The notes below the pieces were generated by a model that was not told the origin of the DNA, ran no database searches, and saw only the letters and a list, made by a program, of their open reading frames with translations. Shown here piece after piece: positions 6,596-12,741 of a DNA stretch of 12,741 nucleotides (positions are counted from its first letter, which is position 1; each line of letters opens with the position of its first letter). Source of the stretch: an uncultured Clostridia bacterium (lineage in GTDB: Bacteria > Bacillota > Clostridia > Christensenellales > UBA1242); contig CALDPW010000157.1 in assembly GCA_937911885.1 (NCBI GenBank), positions 1 through 12,741 on the forward strand, in the 5' to 3' direction. Both the position numbers and the translations under genes were made by a program.

Positions 6596-7318
6596 ATGAA
6601 AGGATACATTCACTCAGTTGAAACTTTTGGTGCAATAGATGGTCCAGGAATTAGATATGTTGTGTTTATGCAAGGATGCCCAATTAGATGCATTTATTGC
6701 CACAATCCCGATTCTTGGAAGCCAAAAACAGGACAACAAACAACTGTTAACCAAATTGTAAAAAACATAAAGCCATATATTAATTATATTAGCAATGGTG
6801 GTGTTACAATTTCGGGCGGGGAACCATTATTGCAACCTAGATTTGTTTTAAAACTAATAAAAAAATTAAAAAAATTAAATTTGCATGTTGCGCTTGATAC
6901 AGCAGGAACTTTGCCATTAGTAATTAGCAAGCCAGTTATTGATGCTAGTGATTTAATTTTGTTAGATATAAAATCGCTAGATAATAACATGTGCACAACT
7001 GTAACAGGTTCGCCAAACACTAATACTCTTAGCACATTAGATTATTGTGAACACACAGGTAAAGATGTGTGGATTAGACATGTTGTGGTTCCTGGTTACA
7101 CTTTAAACTTTGATATGTTAAAACAATTGGCTCAATATTTAACAAAATATAAATGCGTTAAAAATATTGATCTGTTGGCTTTTCACAAGATGGGTGAATA
7201 TAAATGGAAAGAACTTGGTTACGATTATAAATTAACCGAAACACCAGCACCAACTGTTGAAGAAATGCAAAAAGCAAGACAAATATTTAAAGATTTAAAT
7301 TTGCCTATTGTTGAATAA
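6596..7318 (+). CDS. pflA: Pyruvate formate-lyase activating enzyme (radical SAM)
   Basis: This 240-residue radical-SAM protein installs the glycyl radical on PflB. The cluster motif is CPIRCIYC (C28, C32, C35), followed by HNPDSW as in PFL activases. The N-terminal string VETFGAIDGPGIR is diagnostic, and the SAM motif TISGGEP lies at residues 71-77. The length matches E. coli PflA (246). A modest ribosome site, GGTGA at 6588-6592, lies right after the pflB stop, so translation is probably coupled. The operon ends at the terminator 7317-7346. Its cysteine spacing matches the neighbouring NrdG, but the surrounding sequence clearly separates the two activases. Confidence 0.97.
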   Translation: MKGYIHSVETFGAIDGPGIRYVVFMQGCPIRCIYCHNPDSWKPKTGQQTTVNQIVKNIKPYINYISNGGVTISGGEPLLQPRFVLKLIKKLKKLNLHVALDTAGTLPLVISKPVIDASDLILLDIKSLDNNMCTTVTGSPNTNTLSTLDYCEHTGKDVWIRHVVVPGYTLNFDMLKQLAQYLTKYKCVKNIDLLAFHKMGEYKWKELGYDYKLTETPAPTVEEMQKARQIFKDLNLPIVE

Positions 7319-7346
7319 AAAACTCCCTACATGGGGAGTTTTTTTT
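7317..7346 (+). terminator. Terminator after pflA
   Basis: ACTCCC at 7322-7327 pairs with GGGAGT at 7334-7339, extended by an A-run upstream and a run of eight T downstream (7339-7346). It overlaps the pflA stop codon. Confidence 0.92.
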
Positions 7347-7351
7347 AAATA

Positions 7352-7380
7352 TTGAAAAAGTTTAAATTTTATGATATAAT
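7352..7380 (+). promoter_or_regulatory. Promoter of the 411-residue orphan gene
   Basis: TTGAAA at 7352-7357 and TATAAT at 7375-7380 with 17-base spacing. It begins only six bases after the pfl terminator. Transcription should start near 7387. Confidence 0.85.
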
Positions 7381-7425
7381 ATATACAATATAAATATGGG
7401 GTTAATAACTCCAATAGGAGAAGTT

Positions 7426-8661
7426 ATGATTAACGGATACGAAGATTTATATGTTGGTCCTGATGGATCAACTCCAAAATATAAACTATTTAAAGCTGAC
7501 GAATTAGTTCATAATGTTAGTCCAGCTGGTATTAATAGTTCGTTAGGAATTGGGTATTTTACAACATACTTTTCAATGCTTGAACAAAACATAGGACAAC
7601 AAAATTATAAGATTTTGTTTGATGTTTATAAAAACTATCATGGCTTTACTACTTCAATTTGTGAATATCAGGACGCTATTAAGCACAATATTAACATGGA
7701 TACACAAATAAAAGGATTAATGCCAGAGTTTGATAAGTTAGAAAAGCGAATTGAGGAGTTTGCTGCTAGACCTTTATCAACATTGTCTTCATTTGAATTA
7801 GTTACTTATCACACAACAATTCAACGATATAAAGAATTAAAAAAATTGATTAATGATTTTAAATCTAAAAAAGTTGATTTGCGTGATAGTGCAGCATCAA
7901 TTCAAAGATATTATCAACAACTAGCAGGTGCTATGCCTGCTCCTGCAATGCAAGTAGAGTTAATGGAACTTAGAGGTTTGTTTAAACAACCTGAATTTAA
8001 ATCGGGTCTTGCACAAGATTATGTTGATTCAATGTTGTTGCCTGGGGCTGAAAGATTAGAACATAAAATTAGACTAGATGCCGATTCTAAATTTGATATG
8101 GCAGAATGCGAAATGCAATATCTAACAAAAACAATAGATTTATCAAAAGAACTATTAGATTTTTATGCCGATATGGATTTTTCGAAACAAATACCATTTG
8201 AAATGCTTCAAAAATATAAAATGATTGATGCATTGCATACAATTTCAACAGTTGCAATTGAAGAAAGTTCTCCACAATACACAGCAATGACTGCATATAG
8301 CAAATATTACTCACACATTATAAAAACATTGCGTGAAAGTTCTTATGGAAAAGTTGTAACACCTGAACTTGAATCTTTAACATCGGCTGGAATTAGAGAT
8401 TTTAAAATTCCTGGATCACATTCCACACGTGGAGTTACATCCGATATTGCCTTTTTAATAAGTAAGGTTACTGGTAAAAATGACACATTAAGCAAATATA
8501 ACTCCATTAATGATTTTTCATATATTTTAGATGGCGTTGCTGCTTTAACCGAAGCTCAACAAAATTTGCTTGCTCATCAACAAACTTACACTTTAACAAA
8601 TCCAAATGCTAGTGCACCATCTTTAAGTGGAGCTCAATTGGCAGCTATTAAAAAGAAATAA
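7426..8661 (+). CDS. Unrecognised 411-residue protein, predicted cytoplasmic and helical
   Basis: I do not recognise this protein. I place the start at 7426, with AGGAG at 7416-7420, not at the upstream in-frame ATG at 7396, which has no ribosome site and sits about 10 bases from the expected transcript start. There is no signal peptide and no membrane segment. Roughly residues 75-150 are charged and heptad-like (EFDKLEKRIEEFAAR, YKELKKLINDFKSKK), suggesting coiled-coil helices. The middle is rich in Leu, Met and acidic residues. The C-terminal 30 residues are Ala/Gln/Ser/Asn-rich and end in KKK, suggesting a flexible tail. No catalytic or metal motif is evident. It has its own promoter (7352-7380) and terminator (8664-8691), so it is a single-gene unit. 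A structural or scaffolding role is possible but unsupported. Confidence 0.85.
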   Translation: MINGYEDLYVGPDGSTPKYKLFKADELVHNVSPAGINSSLGIGYFTTYFSMLEQNIGQQNYKILFDVYKNYHGFTTSICEYQDAIKHNINMDTQIKGLMPEFDKLEKRIEEFAARPLSTLSSFELVTYHTTIQRYKELKKLINDFKSKKVDLRDSAASIQRYYQQLAGAMPAPAMQVELMELRGLFKQPEFKSGLAQDYVDSMLLPGAERLEHKIRLDADSKFDMAECEMQYLTKTIDLSKELLDFYADMDFSKQIPFEMLQKYKMIDALHTISTVAIEESSPQYTAMTAYSKYYSHIIKTLRESSYGKVVTPELESLTSAGIRDFKIPGSHSTRGVTSDIAFLISKVTGKNDTLSKYNSINDFSYILDGVAALTEAQQNLLAHQQTYTLTNPNASAPSLSGAQLAAIKKK

Positions 8662-8663
8662 TA

Positions 8664-8691
8664 AAAAGTGAACATAATTGTTCACTTTTTT
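8664..8691 (+). terminator. Terminator after the 411-residue gene
   Basis: An 11-bp perfect stem (AAAAGTGAACA at 8664-8674 with 8679-8689), loop TAAT, and a T run to 8691. Confidence 0.92.
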
Positions 8692-8708
8692 GTTTGTGCA
8701 ATTATTGT

Positions 8709-8737
8709 TTGCCAATAAAATTGTAATTTAATATAAT
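8709..8737 (+). promoter_or_regulatory. Promoter of the CYTH-like gene
   Basis: TTGCCA at 8709-8714 and TATAAT at 8732-8737, 17-base spacing. Transcription should start near 8744, only a few bases before the ribosome site TGGAGGAG (8746-8753), so the leader is very short. Confidence 0.8.
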
Positions 8738-8757
8738 TTAGTAAATGGAGGAGTATT

Positions 8758-9237
8758 ATGAGAGAATATGAATATAGTTTTAATGTTGAGTCTTTACATC
8801 CTTATATGGAATATTGTCAAAATAACAATTACACAATGCGTAGCCATGCCGATCAAGAACGCACAATTTATCGTGGACCAAACAAAACCATAGCAAGAGT
8901 AACTGTTAATGTTAGCGATAATGTTGAAACAAAAACATTAGATTTTAAAGATGATGTTATTAATGGCGAAGTGTTAATTGAGCGCAAAGAAACTTTACCG
9001 CTTTCAATTAACGATACTTATGCTGTTTCGTCAGTGTTAGATTTTTTAGGATATAAAAAAGATGTAACCCTAGTAAGAACTCGTGTTGTTTACGAAAAAG
9101 GTGGGGTTAAGTTTGAGTTTGATAGTTACACACAACCTAAAAAGGCATACGTTGTTGCTATTGAAGGCGATAAAGATAAAGTTGATTTAATTTATAATGA
9201 AATTAAAAACAGCTTTGGAATGCAAGATTTAGGATAA
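8758..9237 (+). CDS. CYTH-domain-like protein (triphosphate tunnel family), divergent
   Basis: The 159-residue product resembles CYTH proteins (class IV adenylate cyclase, thiamine-triphosphatase and inorganic triphosphatase relatives), which bind triphosphates in a beta-tunnel. The support is a pattern, not one clear signature. It has alternating charged beta strands, an N-terminal EYEYS in the place of ExExK, TIARVTV, LIERKETLP, then RTRVVYEKGGVKFEFDSYTQPKKAYVVAIEG, the order seen in CYTH proteins (basic strand, acidic strand, then an EIE-like strand). The Lys of ExExK is Ser7 here, and the final EIE is AIE, so metal or substrate binding may be altered. A strong ribosome site (TGGAGGAG) fixes the start. 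No membrane segment or signal peptide. It is transcribed alone. Substrate cannot be told. Confidence 0.6.
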   Translation: MREYEYSFNVESLHPYMEYCQNNNYTMRSHADQERTIYRGPNKTIARVTVNVSDNVETKTLDFKDDVINGEVLIERKETLPLSINDTYAVSSVLDFLGYKKDVTLVRTRVVYEKGGVKFEFDSYTQPKKAYVVAIEGDKDKVDLIYNEIKNSFGMQDLG

Positions 9238-9240
9238 ATA

Positions 9241-9269
9241 AAAAACACACTATTTTAGTGTGTTTTTTT
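9241..9269. terminator. Bidirectional terminator between convergent genes
   Basis: ACACACTA at 9245-9252 pairs with 9256-9263 around loop TTT, with A-run and T-run flanks on both sides. It ends the CYTH-like gene on the plus strand and the acyltransferase gene on the minus strand. The acyltransferase stop codon (9255-9257) lies inside the hairpin. Confidence 0.92.
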
Positions 9270-10520
9270 GTTTGAATTATTTTGTTGCAATTTAAAAATT
9301 TCTTCGGTTGCAAATGCTAGTTTTGTAATAACATTTTGTTTTGTTGGGTAGCAGTAAAACGAATCATTTTCGGTTGAGATATCAAAACAATCAAATGGTT
9401 TAATGTAACAGTAATCGTATTCAACGTGCAAACTGTTAGTTTCGTGTGGTTTTCTATTTATTAAATAAGGTGCATTATTGTAATAGCCCTCTAATGTAAA
9501 CCCGTTGTTAATATCGTGTGTTACTTTTGCTTTGCCCAATTTAATAAAACGGGCACATCTTGGTAGCGAATAAACCTCAACCTCATCACTAAAACTATAA
9601 GTGCCATTTTCAACTTGTTGTTTTACTTGCTCACGTTCCCATTCAAACCAATCAGGAATGTGTGAAAATTCGGTATCGCCAGTTGTTGCTTGCAATGATC
9701 CATCTTCATTTAAATTCCAACGTTTGCCGCAGTGTGTGCAAAAAATTTCGGTGCCTTTGCTATCCATTTTTGATTCGGTTAAGCAGTTTGGGCATTGATA
9801 CAATACTTTATGTAATCCTTCGGCTCTAAATGGTTCGGTAATTAAAATATTATTTTCTTTTTGATACTTATATTCGTCATATGTTAACGCCTGTTTAACT
9901 GCTGTGTTAATTTCATCAACAGTCATATCTTTAATTTGTTCAGGTGTTAAAATTTTTGTCATTGTTGTGTGCAAAGGGACTTTGCGTTTTTTTCTAAAAT
10001 TCCAAAAAGGTGAGTGTAAATGATTTCCATGATGAACAACAGCAACAACAGGAACTTTGTTCATTTTAATAATTTTGCCAACAGCATCGGGAATAAAAGA
10101 TGTTGTTCCACAAGGACTATAACGGGCCTCGGGATACATTGATAAAACGTCGCCACGTTTTAACACCTTGTTAATAGATTTTACTAAGTGCAAATCCATG
10201 GTGTATTTTCTGGTTGCAATGCCACCAATTAATTCGAGTAACCATGGTCTTCTATAATAGCCATCAATGCTAACAACATTATTTACTCGGTGCATTTTTG
10301 TTCCAACAGCTGCAAGTTCAAAATCTATAAAATACATATGATTGCTAAGCATCATATATGGAGGTTTTAATCCTTCCATGTTTATTTTTTCAACTTTATA
10401 TTTTTTGTTGCATAACATTATTTTTGATAGCATCCAAATAAGCCAAGTTAATATTCTTGGTTGACGAATTGGATATTTTGCAGTGTTATATCTTTTTTTA
10501 TTTTTGTAATTTACATCCAT
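9255..10520 (-). CDS. PlsC-type acyltransferase with zinc ribbon and C-terminal extension
   Basis: The N-terminal half is a phospholipid/glycerol acyltransferase (1-acylglycerol-3-phosphate acyltransferase family, phosphatidic acid synthesis at the membrane). HX4D is NHMYFID (H61, D66), and MYPEARYSP (about 129-137) stands for the FPEGxRS motif, with Ala for the usual Gly. A hydrophobic helix at about 23-38 could bind the membrane. Residues 243-264 form a zinc ribbon of two CxxC pairs (CPNC and CTHC). About 150 further residues look beta-rich. At 421 residues it is nearly twice a minimal PlsC. The start is 10520, with GAGGA 8 bases upstream; the ATG at 10535 has no ribosome site. Promoter at 10550-10578. 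It is divergent from the hydrolase gene. The acyl acceptor is uncertain. Confidence 0.85.
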   Translation of the reverse strand: MDVNYKNKKRYNTAKYPIRQPRILTWLIWMLSKIMLCNKKYKVEKINMEGLKPPYMMLSNHMYFIDFELAAVGTKMHRVNNVVSIDGYYRRPWLLELIGGIATRKYTMDLHLVKSINKVLKRGDVLSMYPEARYSPCGTTSFIPDAVGKIIKMNKVPVVAVVHHGNHLHSPFWNFRKKRKVPLHTTMTKILTPEQIKDMTVDEINTAVKQALTYDEYKYQKENNILITEPFRAEGLHKVLYQCPNCLTESKMDSKGTEIFCTHCGKRWNLNEDGSLQATTGDTEFSHIPDWFEWEREQVKQQVENGTYSFSDEVEVYSLPRCARFIKLGKAKVTHDINNGFTLEGYYNNAPYLINRKPHETNSLHVEYDYCYIKPFDCFDISTENDSFYCYPTKQNVITKLAFATEEIFKLQQNNSNKKTH

Positions 10521-10549
10521 TAAACAGGTCCTCATTTGTGTTTAAAACT

Positions 10550-10578
10550 ATTGTAAATTATTTTTGTTTGTGTGGCAA
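10550..10578 (-). promoter_or_regulatory. Promoter of the acyltransferase gene
   Basis: On the minus strand TTGCCA (10573-10578) and TACAAT (10550-10555) have 17-base spacing. Confidence 0.75.
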
Positions 10579-10603
10579 TAAAAATGTGATTTAAAAAAAT
10601 ATT

Positions 10604-10631
10604 TTGATATATTTTAAAAATTAAATATAAT
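10604..10631 (+). promoter_or_regulatory. Promoter of the alpha/beta hydrolase gene
   Basis: TTGATA at 10604-10609 and TATAAT at 10626-10631, 16-base spacing. It is back-to-back with the acyltransferase promoter in a 131-base divergent region. Confidence 0.78.
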
Positions 10632-10651
10632 ACGTTTAGGAGATTAATATT

Positions 10652-11605
10652 ATGTTAAATATTTTATGGATTGTGTTGGGATGCATTGCAGGGGTGTTAA
10701 TATTATTTGTTTTGTTAACACTAATTTGTTTTGTGCTTGTGTTTTATGTTCCAACCAGAACACAAAAACAATTGCAAAAAATAAAACCAACTCCTGGCAA
10801 AATATATAAACCATATCACGATAGGTTTATTGAAAGTATAAAGTTGCTTAGATCAATGCCATGTAAACAGTTTGAAATTATGTCGTTCGACGGTCTAATT
10901 TTAAGAGCAAAATATTACGAAACAAAAAAAGGTGCGCCAATCGAACTTATGATGCATGGTTACAGAGGTAGTGCCGAATCGGATTTGTGCGAGGGTGTGC
11001 AACGTTGTTTTAAACAAAATCGCAACGCTTTGCTTGTTGATCAAAGAGCATCTCGAACCAGTGATGGAAATATTATTTCGTTTGGAGTAAACGAAAAACA
11101 AGATTGCAAACAATGGATTGATTTGCTGATTAAGGAATTTGGGCCAGATGTTAAAATTATTTTAACAGGAATTTCTATGGGGGCTGCAACTGTGTTGTTG
11201 GCAGCAGGAGATAACTTGCCAGATAATGTTGTGGGGGTTATTGCTGATTGTGGCTATACTAGTGCAGAACAAATTATTAAAAAGGTTATTAAGCAATTGC
11301 ATTTGCCAGTGTTTATATTTTATCCATTAATTAATTTGGGAGCAAAAGTAATAGGGGGATTTGATTTATCACAAGCAAATGTAGAGCAAGCTGTTAAAAA
11401 CTGCAAAGTTCCAATAGCGTTCTTTCATGGTAATAATGATGGGTTTGTGCCTGTTGAAATGACAAAGCAAAATTATCAAAATTGCAATAGTGAAAAAACA
11501 ATATTGTTGGTGGATGGTGCAGATCATGGGTTGAGCTATGTTATTAATCCTGAACAATATTTGCAAACACTTAGCGAATTTACAAAGTTGTGTGGAATAA
11601 AATAA
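10652..11605 (+). CDS. Membrane-anchored alpha/beta hydrolase (serine esterase-like)
   Basis: This 317-residue protein has one hydrophobic segment at about residues 4-33, an uncleaved anchor by appearance, followed by an alpha/beta-hydrolase domain. HGYRG (102-106) is the oxyanion loop, GISMGAA has nucleophile Ser175, GNNDGFVP has Asp263, and GADHGLSY has His292, so the Ser-Asp-His triad is complete. The arrangement resembles the YqkD/YtaP-like hydrolases of Firmicutes with an N-terminal membrane helix. Substrate is unknown; lipid, peptide or ester are all possible. The few positive charges lie after the helix (TRTQKQLQKIK), so the catalytic domain may face the cytoplasm, but topology is uncertain. 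The ribosome site is AGGAG at 10638-10642. It has its own promoter and terminator, and divergence from the acyltransferase gene hints at a lipid connection, which is inference. Confidence 0.88.
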   Translation: MLNILWIVLGCIAGVLILFVLLTLICFVLVFYVPTRTQKQLQKIKPTPGKIYKPYHDRFIESIKLLRSMPCKQFEIMSFDGLILRAKYYETKKGAPIELMMHGYRGSAESDLCEGVQRCFKQNRNALLVDQRASRTSDGNIISFGVNEKQDCKQWIDLLIKEFGPDVKIILTGISMGAATVLLAAGDNLPDNVVGVIADCGYTSAEQIIKKVIKQLHLPVFIFYPLINLGAKVIGGFDLSQANVEQAVKNCKVPIAFFHGNNDGFVPVEMTKQNYQNCNSEKTILLVDGADHGLSYVINPEQYLQTLSEFTKLCGIK

Positions 11606-11632
11606 AAACAAACCATAAACGGTTTGTTTTTT
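11605..11632. terminator. Terminator after the hydrolase gene
   Basis: AAAACAAACC at 11605-11614 pairs with GGTTTGTTTT at 11621-11630 around a 6-base loop, with a T-rich tail. The A-rich left flank means it may also stop the convergent toxin transcript. Confidence 0.9.
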
Positions 11633-11706
11633 ATTTTTTATATTTATTTTCACAATATAACAACATATTGACAAAAAGATTATACTTTTTGCAAATAAGT
11701 TAATAA

Positions 11707-12330
11707 TTACTTTCCCATATTTTTTGGTGGTGGTAAAAGTGTTTGTCTATATAAGTTGTAATTTTCTTTTAATTTTGTTGGCCATGTTACATCGGTAGTA
11801 TAAACTTTTAAAAGTCCGTTAACCTTTGTTGCAACAATGGTCATCGAAACTGAGTTATCATAAAATATTGCATTATCAACTAATCCTAAAGCTTCACCAA
11901 TATTATCAAATTGTCGTTCAAATCTAAGTTTAACTCTTTCTTTGGCAATGCCGTGTCCACCTCGCGAAACTCTGTAATCAATACGTTCTAACGATTGTTC
12001 AACTTTTTCAACACCAATAAAGTTTAAGTTAACAGTGTATCCTAAAAGTTTTGCTGTTTTTATTTGTTTAATAACAAATGGTGTTATTAAAGTAAATTCC
12101 CAGTTAAAGGTTTGTTTGTTTTCTAAACAATCCTTTAATAACAACAATGCTTTTCTTCCAGATTTGTTAATGTCGGAATATTCTTGCCAGTTTCCATTAA
12201 AAGCAGTTAAAATATCATCAGGGCAAACTCTAACACCTAAGTCCCCAGGTTTTAACATAACACGCTGAAATTCATAAAGTGTTGATTTTCCTGCTCCGTT
12301 AATACCTGCATAAATTGTTAATGTTGGCAT
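11707..12330 (-). CDS. Zeta-toxin-like P-loop kinase
   Basis: The 207-residue protein matches the zeta toxin/PezT fold. It has Walker A GINGAGKST (9-17), PDDI (37-40) in the place of the NPDxx motif, NWEFTL (76-81) resembling the ETTL segment, and RVSRGGHGIAKERVKLRFER (120-139) as the conserved GGHxI arginine region. Family members phosphorylate UDP-N-acetyl sugars or other small molecules and poison the cell when freed from the antitoxin. The length is near minimal for the family. ATG 12330 overlaps the upstream gene's TAA by one base, with GGAG 7 bases before it, so translation is coupled. It is the second gene of an operon with the 60-residue ORF. Some such proteins are housekeeping kinases, so toxicity is inferred. 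Confidence 0.82.
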   Translation of the reverse strand: MPTLTIYAGINGAGKSTLYEFQRVMLKPGDLGVRVCPDDILTAFNGNWQEYSDINKSGRKALLLLKDCLENKQTFNWEFTLITPFVIKQIKTAKLLGYTVNLNFIGVEKVEQSLERIDYRVSRGGHGIAKERVKLRFERQFDNIGEALGLVDNAIFYDNSVSMTIVATKVNGLLKVYTTDVTWPTKLKENYNLYRQTLLPPPKNMGK

Positions 12331-12512
12331 TAAATTTCTCCATTATCTAATTTTTGTTTAAACAACTTTCCATTTTTATAATTTACCAAAAGCATAAATA
12401 GCTCATGGTCGGATTCGGGCAAAGTTTTTAATCCTTCAAGTATTGTTTTTGGCGATACGCTTTGTGTTGCATTAAAATTTTTAATAAATGTGAACAATTC
12501 GTTTTTAGTCAT
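12330..12512 (-). CDS. 60-residue protein, candidate antitoxin
   Basis: I do not recognise a family. The 60 residues are predicted largely helical (NELFTFIKNF, KTILEGLKTL, DHELFMLLVNY) with a charged tail, and there is no obvious DNA-binding helix-turn-helix. It lies directly upstream of the zeta-like gene, ends in the overlap TAATG with its start, and shares a promoter (12532-12560). That order (small protein first, kinase second, one-base overlap) is the usual antitoxin-toxin layout. The ribosome site AGAGG lies 8 bases before the ATG. It is much smaller than PezA and unlike epsilon as far as I can tell, so if it is an antitoxin it may be of a different type. Confidence 0.72.
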   Translation of the reverse strand: MTKNELFTFIKNFNATQSVSPKTILEGLKTLPESDHELFMLLVNYKNGKLFKQKLDNGEI

Positions 12513-12531
12513 AGTTGATACCTCTAATTTA

Positions 12532-12560
12532 ATTATAGCAGTTTTATATTTTCATTTCAA
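12532..12560 (-). promoter_or_regulatory. Promoter of the toxin-antitoxin operon
   Basis: On the minus strand TTGAAA (12555-12560) and TATAAT (12532-12537) have 17-base spacing. Transcription should start about 12 bases before the first ATG. No clear operator palindrome was seen. Confidence 0.82.
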
Positions 12561-12586
12561 CACTAAATTATTTTCAAACAAACAAA

Positions 12587-12618
12587 AAACCAACCACATT
12601 GTGATTGGTTTGTTTTTT
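12587..12618. terminator. Terminator between the right-edge gene and the toxin-antitoxin operon
   Basis: AAACCAA (12587-12593) pairs with TTGGTTT (12605-12611), and CAC with GTG inside after one mismatch, closing a 3-base loop. A T-rich tail runs on the plus strand and an A-rich flank (T-run on the minus strand) on the other side. It most likely ends the minus-strand gene at 12617. Confidence 0.85.
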
Positions 12619-12741
12619 ATATTTTTGGTGCAGAAACAAAATGTCCTACTTTTGTGTTTGTTCGTGTTGAGTATTCGTCGTAGTGTGTGCCCAGTGCTGC
12701 ACGATTTTGAATTTTAAATGTTTCGGCATCATCTTCAATGT
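12617..12741 (-). CDS. C-terminal end of an unrecognised protein (cut by window edge)
   Basis: An open minus-strand frame enters from the right edge and runs 40 codons to TAA at 12617-12619. The visible residues include AALGTHYDEYSTRTNTKVGH and end in SAPKI. Codon use (GCC before GAA, AAA-rich) matches the neighbours, and a terminator follows at once, so this is probably a real gene end. Too little is visible to assign a family. Confidence 0.65.
   Translation of the reverse strand, partial: IEDDAETFKIQNRAALGTHYDEYSTRTNTKVGHFVSAPKI

Noticed and set aside
7396..7425. Upstream in-frame ATG for the 411-residue gene
   Set aside because: No ribosome site and only about 10 bases from the predicted transcript start; the ATG at 7426 has AGGAG at the right distance.
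10521..10535. Upstream in-frame ATG for the acyltransferase
   Set aside because: No ribosome site before it, while the GAGGA that would serve the ATG at 10520 lies inside this extra stretch.
11369..11674. 101-codon minus-strand frame
   Set aside because: Mostly antisense to the alpha/beta hydrolase gene and across its terminator; its sequence looks like a shadow.
11672..11691. Hairpin CAAAAAG/CTTTTTG downstream of the toxin gene
   Set aside because: A 7-bp stem exists, but no T-run follows on the minus strand, so I do not call it a terminator.
12490..12717. 75-codon plus-strand frame at the right end
   Set aside because: It crosses the toxin-antitoxin promoter, a terminator and the minus-strand right-edge gene; no ribosome site.

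Overview
The window is AT-rich DNA from a strict or facultative anaerobe. It has Firmicutes/Mollicutes-type signals: strong AGGAG-like ribosome binding sites, TTGAAA-N17-TATAAT promoters and short U-tailed terminators. Trp is TGG throughout, no TGA is read through, and every stop codon I can see is TAA, so the standard bacterial code fits. An uncultured gut Bacilli or Clostridia lineage is likely, but this is inference only.

Layout. 1-597 (-) is the N-terminal part of aspS (aspartyl-tRNA synthetase), cut by the window edge. Its leader (about 598-830, -) holds an 18-codon reading frame with a Shine-Dalgarno site and nine consecutive Asn codons. After it come an intrinsic terminator and an alternative fold that would break that terminator. 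I read this as ribosome-mediated attenuation controlled by Asn-tRNA. That makes sense if this AspRS is non-discriminating and supplies Asp-tRNA(Asn) for amidation to Asn-tRNA(Asn); the protein has the HGG-type residue (His33) associated with that specificity. This is the most interesting element in the window. 861-1324 is AT-rich, with repeats but no supported gene.

1325-7346 (+) carries two glycyl-radical enzyme systems, each followed by its radical-SAM activase. nrdD-nrdG (anaerobic ribonucleotide reductase) lies behind a promoter flanked by two NrdR-like boxes. A possible 20-residue hydrophobic peptide and pflB-pflA (pyruvate formate-lyase) lie behind their own promoter. PFL makes formate, which is the reductant of E. 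coli-type NrdD, so the two may be linked metabolically.

7352-9270 (+) holds two singly transcribed genes: an unrecognised 411-residue helical protein and a CYTH-like protein with a degenerate N-terminal motif. 9255-10520 (-) is a PlsC-type acyltransferase with an added zinc ribbon and C-terminal region. 10652-11605 (+), divergent from it, is a membrane-anchored alpha/beta hydrolase. 11707-12512 (-) is a two-gene operon of a zeta-toxin-like P-loop kinase and a 60-residue candidate antitoxin, translationally coupled. 12617-12741 (-) is the C-terminal tail of an unrecognised gene.

Most genes have their own promoter and terminator, several of them usable from both sides. No tRNA, rRNA, CRISPR array, insertion sequence or phage gene was seen.
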